Numbered from the stretch's first letter, positions 53,130 through 64,000 are shown. The stretch is DNA of 64,000 nucleotides from Brasenia schreberi (GCA_036023115.1 JAYKKT010000076.1:3100001-3164000); one strand, 5' to 3'. A program made the numbers and translations. Notes: generated from the letters alone by a model not told the origin.

Positions 53130-54264
53130 TTTATTTAATGAAATATGGAGAAATAAGAGGAATGGAGAGCGAGTACACTTATACTCATATACAAGAACAA
53201 GGGAGACATTCAGAATTGTGCGAATTATCGGGGTATCAAGTTAATGAGCCATACTATGAAATTATGGGAAATAATTATCGAACGTAGGTTAAGACAAGTA
53301 TCGAGTACAACAGAGAACTAATTTGGATTTATGTAAGATAGATCTACTATTGAAGCGATTCACCTTTTGGGACGTCTTATGGAACATTTTAGGGCAAAAA
53401 AGAAAGACCTTCACATGATATTTATTGATTTAGAAAAAGCTTACGATAGGGTACCGAGGGAGGTTCTTTGGAGAACCTTAGAAAAAAGAGGTATCCCATT
53501 GACATACATAAACCTTATAAGAGACATGTACGATGGTGCATAAACACGTGTGAGGACTCATGAAGGAAAAAGAGACTTCTTTGAAGTTAATATTAGGTTA
53601 TATCAAGGATCAACTTTAAGTCCATACTTATTTATAATGATGATTGATGAATTAACAAAACATATTCAAGATGAAGTACCTTGTATGTTATTTACAAAGG
53701 CTTCCGACTTAGTAGAACAAAGACAGAATATATGGAATGTAAGTTTGATCATTTGGTTACTTTAGAGAACATAGAAATTAAAATTGGCACACATGGCATC
53801 CCCCAAAAGGAAAGTTTGAAATACCTAGGGTCAATTTTTTAGAGTGATGGAAGAATTGATGGAGATGTTACGCATAGAATTAATGTTGGTTGGTTAAAAT
53901 GGAGAGGAGCATAAGGTATTCTTTGTGATAAGAAGATACCATTAAAGTTAAAAGGTAAATATTATAGAGTAGCAATTAGACCTGTCATATTTTATGGTTC
54001 TGAGTATTGGGCAGTTAATCATCAACATGTACAAAAGATGTTTGTGACAGAAATGAAGATGTTGAGATGGATGAGTGGTCAAAAACTAGATTTTGAAAGT
54101 ATTAAAAAAGGTAGAGGACGACCACAAAAGTGTTAGAAAGAAACAATAAAGAATGATCTAGCTTATTGTCAATTAACTACTAACATGGCACATGATAGGG
54201 CTCTACAGAAACGAATAATCCATGTAGCCGACCCCGTCTAGTATGGGAAAAGGCTTAGTTGTTG
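53130..54264 (+). mobile_element. RTE LINE, 5'-truncated, in an OXA1-like intron
   Basis: Perfect 14-bp duplications (tacactttgtcagt, 53116-53129 and 54265-54278). Begins at the RT N-terminus and ends with the TTG tail. A deletion near 53690 removes the FADD active site and its neighbours, and another near 54080 removes part of the C-terminal region. Short open pieces only. Confidence 0.93.
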
Positions 54265-54278
54265 TACACTTTGTCAGT

Positions 54279-55495
54279 CTTATGAAATAAAACAAAATAC
54301 TTGGAGTTAGGAGTGTAAGGGGCATACACTACGTGTCTGCTTGCTGAGTTCTTCCAAATGTGGACGCAATAGCTGCATCAATATTTCAAAGTGGATGTCA
54401 AGTTCATATAAAAGGCCAAATGAATAAGCACCATAAGAAATAAAAATAAAATGGAAATTAAGAAACACATAGAAAGTTCAGTACTCAGAAGTGCGCGAAA
54501 ATTATAGGTAAAAAAGGACAGGAAATAGACAAGGTCACCCTATCCAATATTGAGAACATATATTGGCTTTGTTACCTGGAGTTCATTGAAACCGCAGGAG
54601 ATAAGTATGCCTTTCTCTATACACAGCACATAAGATGTAATGATTGAGTGATAAGGGTCCGTGTTGGAAAACTATACACCAATGACACTTAAACCAAGTT
54701 CAGAATGAAATAAAACTAATCACAAGAGGATCATGTCATCCACAGGGATACAAATGTTAACATCGTAAATCAAAAGCTTTAGCTTTCATCATGTCCAAGG
54801 CAGCTCCAGTATTTGGTAGAGATTATGTGAGTTCACAAACATGTTCATGCATATGTTTAGGAGGAACAGTGATGGATTAGTGCAATGGTAGATTGATACT
54901 TGGATAGGCCATCCATTTTCGAATGATGTGGAAACTAACTGCAAGAGAGAGACCACCAAAACAGTGCCTTCTTGTACATCAAGGCCTCCATTTTTTTGAG
55001 TCAGCTCAGCGTTTGCTGAAGTTGGATCCCAGTGGTACACGGCGTGCCAGGAGTTGTGCAGGTTCAGCTCGCCGAACTGACCCTCCAATGGGCAGATAAT
55101 GAAGACCGAGAGAGAGAGACTCTTGATAGATGGGCGCTTGCCATACACAATGATGAGCTAATATGGGGTAATAATAAACTTCCGTCTATGATGAGAAAGG
55201 AGATGGAGATCACCATGGAGAAGTTGAGTAGACATAGATGGATGGACTTCATTTGGCCTAAAAGATTCTTGCTTAGGATTTCTTGGACGCTATATGTCAC
55301 AGCACTTAGTAGATTGCCTCCAATTAGGAGCATACCTTATAATCTTATTCTTATATTAATACTTTTCAATAGGCTGGGTCAAAGCAAACACTTATATCCA
55401 TTAAAATACATCATATATATTAAGAAACGAAAAAGTAAATGAGAAATGATAACATCACGTTTCCTGAAACACAAAATATTTGTTAAGCAAATATA
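54279..55495. other. Sequence 5' of the first recognised OXA1-like exon
   Basis: Two overlapping open frames (plus 55032-55442, minus 55333-55064) show no family I recognise. The expected OXA1-like exon for the first membrane segments was searched for on the minus strand and not found. Probably intron. Confidence 0.4.
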
Positions 55496-55499
55496 TAAT

Positions 55500-55627
55500 A
55501 TACAACAACTAAGCCCTTTCCTATACTAGATGGGGTCGGCTACATGGATTCTTTGTTTCCCCACAGCCCTATGTTGGCAATTAACTCAACATGAGCTAGA
55601 TCATTTTTTATTATTTCTTTCCAACAC
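55500..55627 (-). mobile_element. RTE 3'-end fragment
   Basis: About 128 bp of the RTE 3' end with its tail at the left (acaacaactaagcc). Strongly 5'-truncated; no clear duplication. Confidence 0.85.
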
Positions 55628-55805
55628 TGAGGAAATCATGGATGTTGAGCATCTTTATTATTTCCATCAAGGTTGTTCCATCTCACACTTATCACATGAA
55701 CGAAAAGGAAATGTGGAAATAACAAGGCATGCAATTCCAGCATCCATGCATCCACATAACTGAGAATTTGCAAAAAAAGAAAAAGAAAAAGATATGCAGA
55801 TCGGA
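55628..55805. other. Short spacer between RTE fragment and SINE
   Basis: Contains an A-rich gaaaaagaaaaag run; nothing coding seen. Confidence 0.4.
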
Positions 55806-55809
55806 AGCT

Positions 55810-55996
55810 AACAATAACAACTAAGCCTTTTTTCATACTAGATGGGGTCGACTACATGAATTCTTTGTTTTCACAAAGCCCTATCATAATTTATAGAATC
55901 CATGCTAAATAAGTCTGACAAAGATTTACATTGGTTGTTAGAAGCCTAACACAACCCTCCTCCATTATCCAGGCTTGGAACCGGTCATGCAAAGGG
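55810..55996 (-). mobile_element. Au-like SINE with an extended RTE 3' end (chimera), copy 4
   Basis: From the tail at the left: caataacaactaagcc, then about 70 bp that match the RTE 3' end rather than the SINE (ctttgttttcacaaagccct), then the SINE body (aatccatgctaaa, ttggttgttagaagcctaac, ccaggcttggaaccggtcat). The body's 5' end is truncated near 55996. The join suggests template switching between RTE and SINE RNA. Confidence 0.72.
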
Positions 55997-57156
55997 GATG
56001 AAAGACATAGAAAAAAAACTACTTATCTATAAAAGGTCAAATAGAAATCCCAGTGAAATATACAATTTCCTCTTATGTTTGTATTCAATTAATCACAAAG
56101 AACACCAGAGGTAGCAAAATTTGAATGTATAGAGACAACCGCTAACAACAACTAAGCTTTTTCCCATACTTGATGTAGTCGGCTATATGAATTCTTTGTT
56201 TCCAAATATCCCTATCATGTGTCATGCTAGCAGTTAACTCAATATAAACTAGATCATTCTTTATAGTTTATTTCCAACACTTTGTCGTCCTCTTCCTCTT
56301 TTAACATTTCCACAATCTAATTTTTCATCTTCTTATGGGACCGTCTCTTGGTCGTATTTTTACATGTTCAAACCATCTTAAACGACTTTTCCTCATTTTA
56401 TCATCTATTGGTATAACTCCCAATTGGTTTCTAATAACCTCATTATGTATACGGTCTTTTCTTATGTGACCACTCATCCATCTCAACATTTTCATTTCTA
56501 TCACAAACATTTTTTACACATATTGATGATTAATTACCCAATACTTAGAACCATAAAACATAGCAAATCTAATTGTTGCTCTATAATAATTACCTTTTAA
56601 CTTTAGTGGTATCTTCTTATCACACAAAATACTTGATGCCCCTCTCCATTTTAATCGACCGACAATAGTTCTATGCATAACATCTCCATCCATTCTTTCA
56701 TCACTTTAAAAAATTGACCCTAGGTACTTAAAATTTTCCTTGTGAAGGATGCATTGTGTGCCATCTTAATTTCTAAGTCCTCTGAAGTACCTAAATGATC
56801 AAACTTAGGTTCCATATATTTTGTTTTTATTCTACTAAGTCGGAAGGCTTTACTTTCTAATGTTTCTCTCCATAGTTCCAATTTCCTATTAACCTTTTCC
56901 TTAGACTCATTGACTAACACAATATCACATGCAAATAACATGCACCAAGGTACTTCATCTTGAATATATTTTTTTAACTCATCAATGACCAATATAAATA
57001 AATATGGACTTAAAGTTGATCCTTGATGTAAACCCACATTAACTTCAAAGGAGTATCATTCCTTGATAAGTCCTCACACAAGCTTTTGCACCATCTTCAT
57101 GTCTCTTATAAGATTTATGCATGTCAATGGGATACCTCTCTTTCCACGGTTCTTCA

Positions 57157-57466
57157 TGTTAAAATGTAATAGGGTTGGGCCAACAAGACCCACAAGTCTG
57201 TGTTTGAAATCAGGTCCCAACGAACCAAAGTCACATGAGCCAAGGCCACCTGGGCCATGACCACTTGGCACTAGGGCCACTAAGGGACCCAACGGCTAGT
57301 AAAATAGTCTTTGGGCCTTTAGCAACCAACAACACAATTATGGGCTTTCTCTCCTCTATAAATATTCTTCATGTACTCAATAAATGATTAAGCCTTTAGT
57401 GGTTGCTTTGTATATAGATTTGTTCATTCAATAAAAGGAATTCAGATCCTTACCTATTAATTTAGG
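57157..57466 (+). repeat. 5' LTR of the RPL12-carrying element
   Basis: 310 bp with a TATA-like ctataaatattcttcatg and aataaaagga. The final bases are changed from ca (3' LTR) to gg. Confidence 0.88.
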
Positions 57467-57479
57467 TGGTATCAGAGCT

Positions 57480-58074
57480 TAATTGGCAAGGCGACGGAGA
57501 TAGGCTCCTAGTGATGATCGAGGGAAACGACAACAATCATGGTGGTTGGTCATTACTTGTCGGTGGGTGGATGACGCGAAATGTTAACGGTGATAAAGGT
57601 CTGGTCGATGATTGCAAAGTGGCGATCTTGGCGGCCATGGATTAGTGGTTAATAGATAGTGATTAAGGAAGGTGGAGATGATGGTTTGGGATGTCGGTGG
57701 CGATTTTGCATTTGCATTGGGGTTAAGGGTATGAGTTGCTTGAGTCGTAGTGGATAGAGGCATTAGTGATGGTATGTTACCTGTTTGAGCACAAACGATC
57801 AGATTGCATCGTGTGATGATTTTAATGAGCGGCAATGAGGGTTGATCTCAATGTCCTTGGCATGATGAGGATGGTTGTGTGTTGGTGGCTTCTTGCTACA
57901 ATCACTCACACTCAAATACACAAAGAGGAACGGAAAGAAGGGTCAATGCGATGGTGCCCTGAGTAGTAAGGTGGTGCACCAATGGCGACCATGGTGAAAA
58001 CGATCGGTTCAACCAAGGTCATTTGTGCCAAGGATGGTGATCCTAGGGAATGGTGGAAAGAGGCAATGGTCGGT
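57480..58074. other. Interior of the RPL12-carrying element, origin unknown
   Basis: GC-richer than its surroundings, with many ggtggt/gatgg runs. No gag similarity. It may include untranslated sequence captured together with RPL12, since it continues from that fragment without a visible border. Confidence 0.4.
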
Positions 58075-58381
58075 AGTGATTGTGCTTGATGTTGTTCATC
58101 TTCTTCCGATCGCGCTCCGACTCCTTCAAGGCCTTAATGACAAGAGTGGTCGCGCTAGGAACGACGGCAACCTTCGCCTGACGGTTTTGGATGGTGAGCT
58201 TAACGGTAACTTGAAGGCCCTTCCAATCCTTGGTCATCTCCTTCGTGATGTCTTCTATAACCTTCGGCGACACATCGAGTGGGCCGATCTTAGGAGCAAG
58301 CGATGACGTCAGTTTGACCTCGCAGTCAATCATTCGGACGTACACCTCGATGATCTACGACGGATCAAACTCCGACGACAT
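58075..58381 (-). pseudogene. RPL12: Ribosomal protein L12 (uL11) fragment, antisense in the LTR element
   Basis: From ATG at 58381 the minus strand encodes MSSEFDPS, stop, [80 protein letters not shown] and [12 protein letters not shown]. This is the N-terminal 90-odd residues of cytosolic 60S protein L12. The usual Gln codon near residue 9 is TAG, and the protein is cut after KHN (usual length about 166). The preceding sequence on the same strand (ttcacaaaaggaggattcac) looks like 5' UTR. It lies opposite to the element's transcription. Confidence 0.92.
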
Positions 58382-58936
58382 GATGGCATCCCTGAGATTA
58401 GTGTTTTCTCTCCCTCCTTTTGTGAATCCTCCTTTTGTGAATGGATAAGAGGAAAGAAAGGTAGTGATGGTTTCGGCTTGGAGGATTTCAGTGAGACTAT
58501 GCTAGTGGTGAAGACGGTAGTAGGTTAGATGGTGGAATGGCTTGGCTCATGCGGATCTTATGGTTAGTCAATGGCGGTCATGGCAGCGATGACTTCTACA
58601 TTATGATGAGAGAGGGGTTCTGCAATATGTGTAAATGAGTAGAGGGAACTCTCTCAATGTTTAGCAGAGAGAAATTGTGCGGTCCTCCTTTTAAGCCACA
58701 TATCATATTGGGTCCTAGATTCGGTCCTTAATCCAAACCCATTCTATATTAAATATGAGATTCTTATTGGATCTAGATCCAGAACTAGCCGTTTGATCCG
58801 ATTAAACCTTCTTTGGTATTTAAATTTTAGTTCATTAAGGTGTGATCTTTCCAACTTATTTATTTTTAACATTTCTTGGATTAATTGCTTACTGTCTCGT
58901 TTAAAAGAAAAATTTATTTGTTATTTGTTAGACAAT
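58382..58936. other. Interior of the RPL12-carrying element
   Basis: 58382-58640 probably includes RPL12 leader sequence. 58640-58936 is AT-rich with no recognised similarity. Confidence 0.35.
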
Positions 58937-58951
58937 CCTACACACCAACAC

Positions 58952-59635
58952 CAACTAAGCCTTTTCCCATACTAGACGGGGTCGGCTACATGGATTCTTT
59001 GTTTCCACAGAGCTCTATCATGTGCCATGTTAGCAGTTAACTCACAATAAGCTAGATCACTCTTTATTGTTTCTTCCCAACACTTTTGTGGTCGTCCTTT
59101 ACCTCTTTTAATACTTTCCAACTTTAGATTTTCATACCTTCTTACAGGTTCTTCTTTTGATCTTCTTTCTATATGGGAAAACCATCTTAAACGATATTCT
59201 CTCATTTTATCCTTTATTGGTGTCACTCCTAATTTGTTTCTAATAACCTCATTATATATACGGTTTTTTCTTGTATGACCACTCATCCATCTCAACATCT
59301 TCATTTCTATCACAAACATCTTGTGTACATGTTGATGGCTAACTACCCAAGACGCTGAACTATAAAACATCGCAGGTCTAATTGTTACTCTATAATATTT
59401 ACCTTTAAACTTCAATGGTATCTTCTTATCACAAAGAATACCTCATTCTCCTCAACATTTTAACCAACCAACATTAATTCTATGCGTAACATCTCCATCA
59501 CTTTGAAAAATTGACCGTAGGTATTTAAAACTTTCCTTTTGGGGATGCAATGTGTGCCAATTTTAATTTCTATGTCCTCTAAAGTAACCAAATGATCAAA
59601 CTTACATTCTATATATTATGTCTTTGTTCTTCTAA
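58952..59635 (-). mobile_element. RTE LINE 3' part
   Basis: The tail is at the left (caactaagccttttccc). A 147-codon open piece (59415-58972) is the C-terminal region ([50 protein letters not shown]). RTE similarity stops at about 59635 inside RT (tatgtctttgttct). The left flank cctacacaccaacac (58937-58951) recurs at 61019-61033. Confidence 0.88.
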
Positions 59636-61018
59636 ACACCCCAAATAAAAATTTTATGAAAATACTCCAAAATTCGAAAATTGACTTGTTTTAAAACTTC
59701 TAGCTTTAAAATAATAAAGATTTTAAAAGGTTACAAAATAAAGTTAAAAAGTATAAAAACCTAAAAGATTAGAGTAAAACAAATTGATAGGTGGGACCCG
59801 CTTCGAGGCAGGGATGATTTCGCGAAGGGTAAGCCGGAAATCAAGGGTGAAGATCAAGTCAAAACCATATCCTCACTCAAGATCAAATCAAGAATAGACG
59901 GCCGCATCAAACCCAGCCCAATTGAACTCATTGCTAGTCATGAGTAGCTTGAATTAAACATGAAGCCCTATTTGAACCGAATGTTTTAATTCAAATCAAT
60001 ATTGGATTTTTCTAGCTTTGTTCATCCCTCATCCTTGAACCAAAATTTATCAAATCATCTTCTTACCTAGCCATTGATCAAGTGAAGAAATCAACAAATG
60101 CAAGCAAGGACCGACCGATTTGAAGTAGGGGTTCAAGGCACCTAGCCGGCCATGGCTAGGTGCACCCAATCAAGTCCATAACCAGCCCACATGGGGCTGG
60201 TCCATGGTTGACCAAAAGGGGACCACTCCCCTCTCTATTCCACGTGAAGTCCATGAAGAATTGGATCAAGTTGGGTCTTGGGTCACCCACCCCATGGAAA
60301 GGCCTAGAAGGGGGGCCCCTTTGCCTATAAATAGAGGCCAAGGGGGGATGAGTTTCCCATCTTCATTTTCATGGAAGTTGTTGCATCTTAGGTTGATCTT
60401 CGAGGAGAGAGAGATAGGCCAGCACTTTGAGGGTTTTGTGAGGTGTGAGAGCTGCTAGGGAAGAGTAGAGAGAGGGGAAAAGAGGGTAGATGCTAGGCTA
60501 AGTACTGTAAATATTTGGGGGAAACCGTGAGTGAGAAAAGAAGAGTGAATCAAGGAGAGTGAGGGCCAAGATCCGTCCCTTGGAGCCGATTCTTGGGGAA
60601 ATCATTTTAAGTATTTCCCATCCCTGATTCTTCCATATCTCTTCTTCATATTCAATTTAAAAGGGTTGTATTAATGGAGCTTTGTCTCCCCCCATGATGT
60701 AATAAGAAGTAGATGTGTTGTGAATTTTCTATTCTTACTTACGCACTCTATGTATTTAATTTTGTAATTCTACCCCAATATATTATATTAAACACTCTAT
60801 ATTCTCTAATCCCCTCTATGCTTAAGCTAAGATATATAGTTCCATTCATTTCCTTTCAGCAATTTGCTTGGTGTTTGGGTTGTTGCAATTTAAATTCGAG
60901 TGAGTTTGCATTCATGTATGTTCTAAAAATGAAATTCTGATTTTCCAGCATACCTTGATTGCCGTAATTTTCATTCTCTAATCTGTGATCCGAATGCTCT
61001 GAAATTTTAGGCACAACA
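59636..61018 (+). repeat. Large LTR-like block (probable Gypsy-type solo LTR)
   Basis: About 1.38 kb with a typical plant LTR layout: aaacaccccaaataaaaat near the start, TATA box cctataaatagaggccaagg at 60325-60344, a long leader with gag-repeat-like ggagagagagata, and an end ggcacaaca. No second copy is seen. The 5' border merges with the RTE end. Confidence 0.55.
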
Positions 61019-61033
61019 CCTACACACCAACAC

Positions 61034-61154
61034 ATTAGAAATAAAATTGGCAAGAATTTTAGGTCCATCCAACCTCGTGAATAAAATTGAGCAAGATCGG
61101 ACAAACTCAGTTCTGTTTTTTGCACAGTCCGTTTTCCTGCAACAGGTGTCGAGT
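61034..61154. other. Short block between LTR-like sequence and RTE
   Basis: About 120 bp of unidentified sequence; no coding similarity. Confidence 0.35.
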
Positions 61155-61675
61155 AAAAGTCTTATATCTCTGTCTTTTTTATTTGTAAAAGTCAATGTTA
61201 AGTGGTTAAACTTTCTCCTGCAATTACCTTGCAATCTTTACAACACGCTCTATCTTTTTTTCTACAAATAAAGTAACCAATTTGTGTTTGTGATAAGCCA
61301 CTCTTATAAGTAATTAAATGTTCATCTCGTTTTTTGAAGATTGTATTGACTATAAAGAGATAAAATGCCATAGCAAAATTTTAAATCTCCCTACCTTTCT
61401 CATTTATATTCCCAAAACCAAAGTTTCCATGAATACCTTGATATCCTAATGCCTCTTTACCGACACGTCCATTTAAGTCTCCTCCTAAACAAATCATCTC
61501 CCTTTGTGGAATCCTTTGAATCACCTTATCTAACTCTTCCCAAAAAATTGTCTTTATACTATCTTCTAGGCCTACTTGGAGTGTGTAAGCACAAACTATA
61601 TTCAAAACCTTTGCTCCTAATACTAATTTCAACGTCATGATTCGGTCATCGTATCGTTGTATGTCTACTACACTA
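61155..61675 (-). mobile_element. RTE endonuclease-region fragment
   Basis: Minus-strand RTE without its 3' end. Encodes [40 protein letters not shown] and FGFGNINEKGREI (61638-61381). It ends at gtatgtctactacactatc. It could be the 5' part of the same insertion as 58952-59635, or a separate fragment. Confidence 0.85.
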
Positions 61676-61991
61676 TCGTTGTTAGAAAATCCTATTTAGA
61701 TAATATCAATGTTTTCTATCAAATAACTTAGCTTGAATTAGAGCAAATGAACTTCATGAACTTATTTGACTGAATTTTGGTTTGCCTTTTGCATTAGATA
61801 TCATAAATTGTCTTGTTGGTTTTAGAAACTCAGCGAATGTATAGATTGATACTTCATTTGTCTTCATGTAGGAGGATAAAAAATTGATACTTTGGTTGCG
61901 AGAAGATGTTTCGAAGAAAGTTGTGTCCTCTCAGATTCACGTTTTTGTTATTAGACAAACTTTCGGTATACACATCGTAAGTTTGAGGGGG
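61676..61991 (+). other. 3' untranslated end of the copia-like element
   Basis: AT-rich sequence leading into attagacaaactttcggta and the polypurine tract. It corresponds to the end of RNase H and 3' UTR in the complete copia, but no protein frame is left. Confidence 0.55.
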
Positions 61992-62271
61992 TGTTAAAAT
62001 GTAATAAGGTTGGGCCAACATAGCCCATAAGTTTGTGTTTCAAATCATGTCCCGATGGACTAAGGTCACCCGAGCGGGGCCACCAGGAGACCCAACAATT
62101 AGTAAAATAGTCGTTGGGCCTTCAACAACCAGCAACACATTTGTTAGCTTTCTCTCTTCTCTATAAATATTCTTTATGTACTCAATAAATGATTAAGCCC
62201 TTAGTGGTTATTTAGTATATAGATTTGTTTATTCAATAAAAGGAATTTAGATCCTTACCTATTAATTTACA
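61992..62271 (+). repeat. 3' LTR of the RPL12-carrying element
   Basis: 280 bp, aligning with 57157-57466 but lacking about 30 bp in the middle (region around gggccatgaccacttggcac of the 5' LTR). Confidence 0.88.
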
Positions 62272-62821
62272 CTCCAAAGAATATCTCTTGACATCATATC
62301 GTAATTCTTTTCTAGATCAATAAATATCATTTGAATGTTCTTCTTTATTGCTATAAAATGTTCCATAAGATGTCTTAACAGGTGAATCACTTCAATAGTA
62401 GATCGGGCATGAATCCGAATTGGTTTTATGTTGTACTTGATATTTGTCTTAACCTACGTTCAATAATTCTTTCCCATAATTTCATAGTATGACTCATTAA
62501 CTTGATACCTCGATAATTCGAACAATTTTGAATATCTCCCTTGTTCTTATATATGGGTATAATTGTACTCATCCTCCGTTCCGCATGCATCTTTTGGGTT
62601 CTCCATATTTTATTAAATAGTCATGTGAGCCAAGTGAGCCTCACATCTCCTAAGATTTTCTATACTTCTATAGGAATATTGTTTGGTCCTACAGATATAC
62701 CAACCTTCGTATATTTAAGAGCCTCTTTGACTTCATTCTTTTCAATACACCGATAGAAATTACGGTTTATATACTTTTCTGATTTAGCCAACTCTCCTAA
62801 GCTAATACTAATATATGTATT

Positions 62822-64000
62822 ACAACAACAACAACAACTAAGCCTTTTCCCATACTAGACGGGGTCGGCTACATGGATTCTTTGTTTCCACAGATCCCTA
62901 TCGTGTGCCATGTTAGCAGTTAACTCCCAATAAGCTAGATCATTCTTTATTGTTTCTTTCCAACACTTTTGTGGTCGTCTTCTACCTCTTTTAATACTTT
63001 CCAAATTTAGTTTTTCTAACCTTCTTACTCGTTCTTCTTTTGATCTTCTTTCTATATGTCCAAACCATCTTAAACGATGTTCTCTCATTTTATCCTCTAT
63101 TTGTGTCACTCCTAATTTGTTTCTAATAACCTCATTATGTATACGGTCTTTTCTTGTATGACCACTCATCCATCTCAACATCTTCATTTCTGTTACAGAC
63201 ATCTTTTGTACATGTTGATGATTAACTGCCCAACACTCAGAACCATAAAACATGGCAGGCCTAATTGCTGCTCTATAATATTTACCTTTTAATTTTAATG
63301 GTATCTTCTTATCACAAAGAATACCTGATGCCCCTCTCCATTTTAACCAACCAGCATTAATTCTATGTGTAACATCTCCATCAATTCTTCCATCACTTTG
63401 AAAAATTGACCCTAGGTATTTAAAACTTTCCTTTTGGGGAATGCAATGTGTGCCAATTTTAATTTCTATGTCCTCTGAAGTAGCCAAATGATCAAACTTA
63501 CATTCCATATATTCTGTCTTTGTTCTACTAAGTCGGAGGCCTTTGTTTTCTAATGTTTCTCTCCATAGTTCCAATTTTCTATTAACTTTTTCCTTAGACT
63601 CCTCCACTAATACAATGTCATCTCCAAATAACATACACCAAGGTACTTCATCTTAATATGTTTTGTTAACTCATCCATCACCATTATAAATAAGTATGGA
63701 CTTAAAGTTGATCCTTGATGTAACCCAATATTAACTTCAAAGAAGTCTGTCGTTCCTTCATGAGTCCTCACACATGTTTTTGCACCATCATACATGTCTC
63801 TTATAAGGTTAATATATGTCAATGGGATACCTCTTTTTTCCAAAGTTCTTCAAAGAACCTCCCTCGGTACCCTATCATAAGCTTTTTCTAGATCAATAAA
63901 TATCATGTGAAGGTCTTTCTTTTTTGATCTAAAATGTTCCATAAGACGTCTCAAAAGGTGAATCACTTCAATAATAGATCTACCTGGCATAAATCCAAAT
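62822..64000 (-). mobile_element. Young RTE LINE, continues past the window
   Basis: The 3' tail acaacaacaacaacaacta starts at 62822. The RT and C-terminal coding is nearly intact: minus strand from 64000 to 62855 with one 1-bp deletion near 63655 (between ...DELTKHIK and the active site) and the active site FGDD in place of FADD. It is very similar to the copy at 26042-27465, so it is recent. It is inserted in the split RTE (56145-62821). Confidence 0.9.
62855..63843 (-). pseudogene. RTE reverse transcriptase, C-terminal two thirds
   Basis: Two overlapping frames (63843-63607 and 63634-62855) join by a single frameshift in the palm region. They contain [66 protein letters not shown] and [15 protein letters not shown]. 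Confidence 0.88.

Larger units (their letters stand above)
57157..62271 (+). mobile_element. Copia-like LTR element carrying an antisense RPL12 fragment and further insertions
   Basis: LTRs 57157-57466 and 61992-62271 (tgttaaaatgtaat...ttaattta). Flanking 5-bp cttca (57152-57156) and ctcca (62272-62276) differ by one base and rejoin the split RTE. The primer site tggtatcagagctt starts at 57467. A polypurine tract (gtttgaggggg) abuts the 3' LTR, and the preceding caaactttcggta is shared with the complete copia, suggesting one lineage. No gag or pol was recognised; the interior holds an RPL12 fragment, RTE pieces and a large LTR-like block. Confidence 0.85.
56145..62821 (-). mobile_element. RTE LINE split by a copia-like element
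   Basis: RTE 3' tail at about 56145 (aacaacaactaag). RT parts lie at 56720-57037 ([20 protein letters not shown], and the active site FACD instead of FADD). The split is at 57156, and RTE resumes at 62272 (aagaatatctcttgac...) through the RT N-terminus to about 62821. The Asp to Cys change at the active site would abolish catalysis. Confidence 0.88.

Noticed and set aside
54540..54620. Candidate exon GILISCGFNELQ with a donor-like gtaac
   Set aside because: Does not match OXA1 proteins and does not join in frame to the exon at 53026.
55032..55442. Overlapping open frames on both strands, considered as an OXA1-like 5' exon
   Set aside because: Neither translation matches the expected N-terminal half of OXA1 (no basic loop or membrane segment motif), and splice borders do not fit.
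1..64000. CRISPR arrays, rRNA, tRNA or bacterial operons
   Set aside because: No regularly spaced repeats, rRNA cores or tRNA cloverleaves were seen; gene structure is eukaryotic with introns.

Overview
This is AT-rich nuclear DNA of a flowering plant. I infer this from plant-type RTE LINEs with (TTG)n tails, Au-like SINEs, Ty1/copia elements primed by initiator tRNA-Met, DUF659-type hAT elements, a FAR1-like MULE with a plant mobile domain gene, and host gene pieces such as ARC5/DRP5B, a PPR protein and RPL12. The species cannot be named from the sequence.

The backbone is one host gene on the minus strand, an OXA1/YidC/Alb3-family membrane insertase of probable mitochondrial location. Six consecutive exons at 53026-52968, 52201-52126, 51742-51611, 34275-34168, 8846-8792 and 8672-8428 join in frame with GT..AG borders and encode the C-terminal 224 residues. 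Two introns are about 17.3 kb (51610-34276) and 25.3 kb (34167-8847) and are filled with transposons. The 5' exons were not found up to 64000, so the gene is at least 45 kb and probably longer.

Layout: 785-7020 is a MULE with a degenerate transposase (minus strand; FAR1/MULE, SWIM and OTU-like parts) and a plant mobile domain gene (plus strand). 8428-8846 holds the last two OXA1-like exons. The 25-kb intron holds a full RTE LINE (8988-12106), RTE fragments with a SINE (12285-16350), a truncated copia (16375-18660), another RTE (18661-20494), a non-autonomous LTR element carrying RAB, PPR and DRP5B fragments (20870-24429), and a four-level nest (24711-33677): hAT-A contains a small hAT-like element carrying an hnRNP RRM fragment, which contains a full RTE, which contains a second RTE. 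The 17-kb intron holds a SINE, a broken copia (35711-37735) and a second nest (37740-51392): a DUF659 hAT (hAT-D) is split by a short hAT-B deletion derivative, itself split by hAT-C, an RTE and a SINE, and that RTE is split by a complete copia (44097-49268). The 5' side of the gene (53027-64000) holds RTE fragments, a SINE, and an RTE split by a copia-like element (57157-62271) that carries an antisense RPL12 fragment, a large LTR-like block and more RTE pieces.

The order of insertion can be read from the target-site duplications (TSDs). Several are perfect: 20, 15, 14, 13 and 11 bp for LINE-type insertions, 12 and 11 bp for SINEs, 8 bp for two hATs and 5 bp for one LTR element. No transposon gene seen here is clearly intact; the longest uninterrupted one is a 438-codon RTE reverse transcriptase at 26110-27426. 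The most notable content is gene capture: at least five host gene fragments (RAB, PPR, DRP5B, RRM, RPL12) lie inside three different mobile elements.
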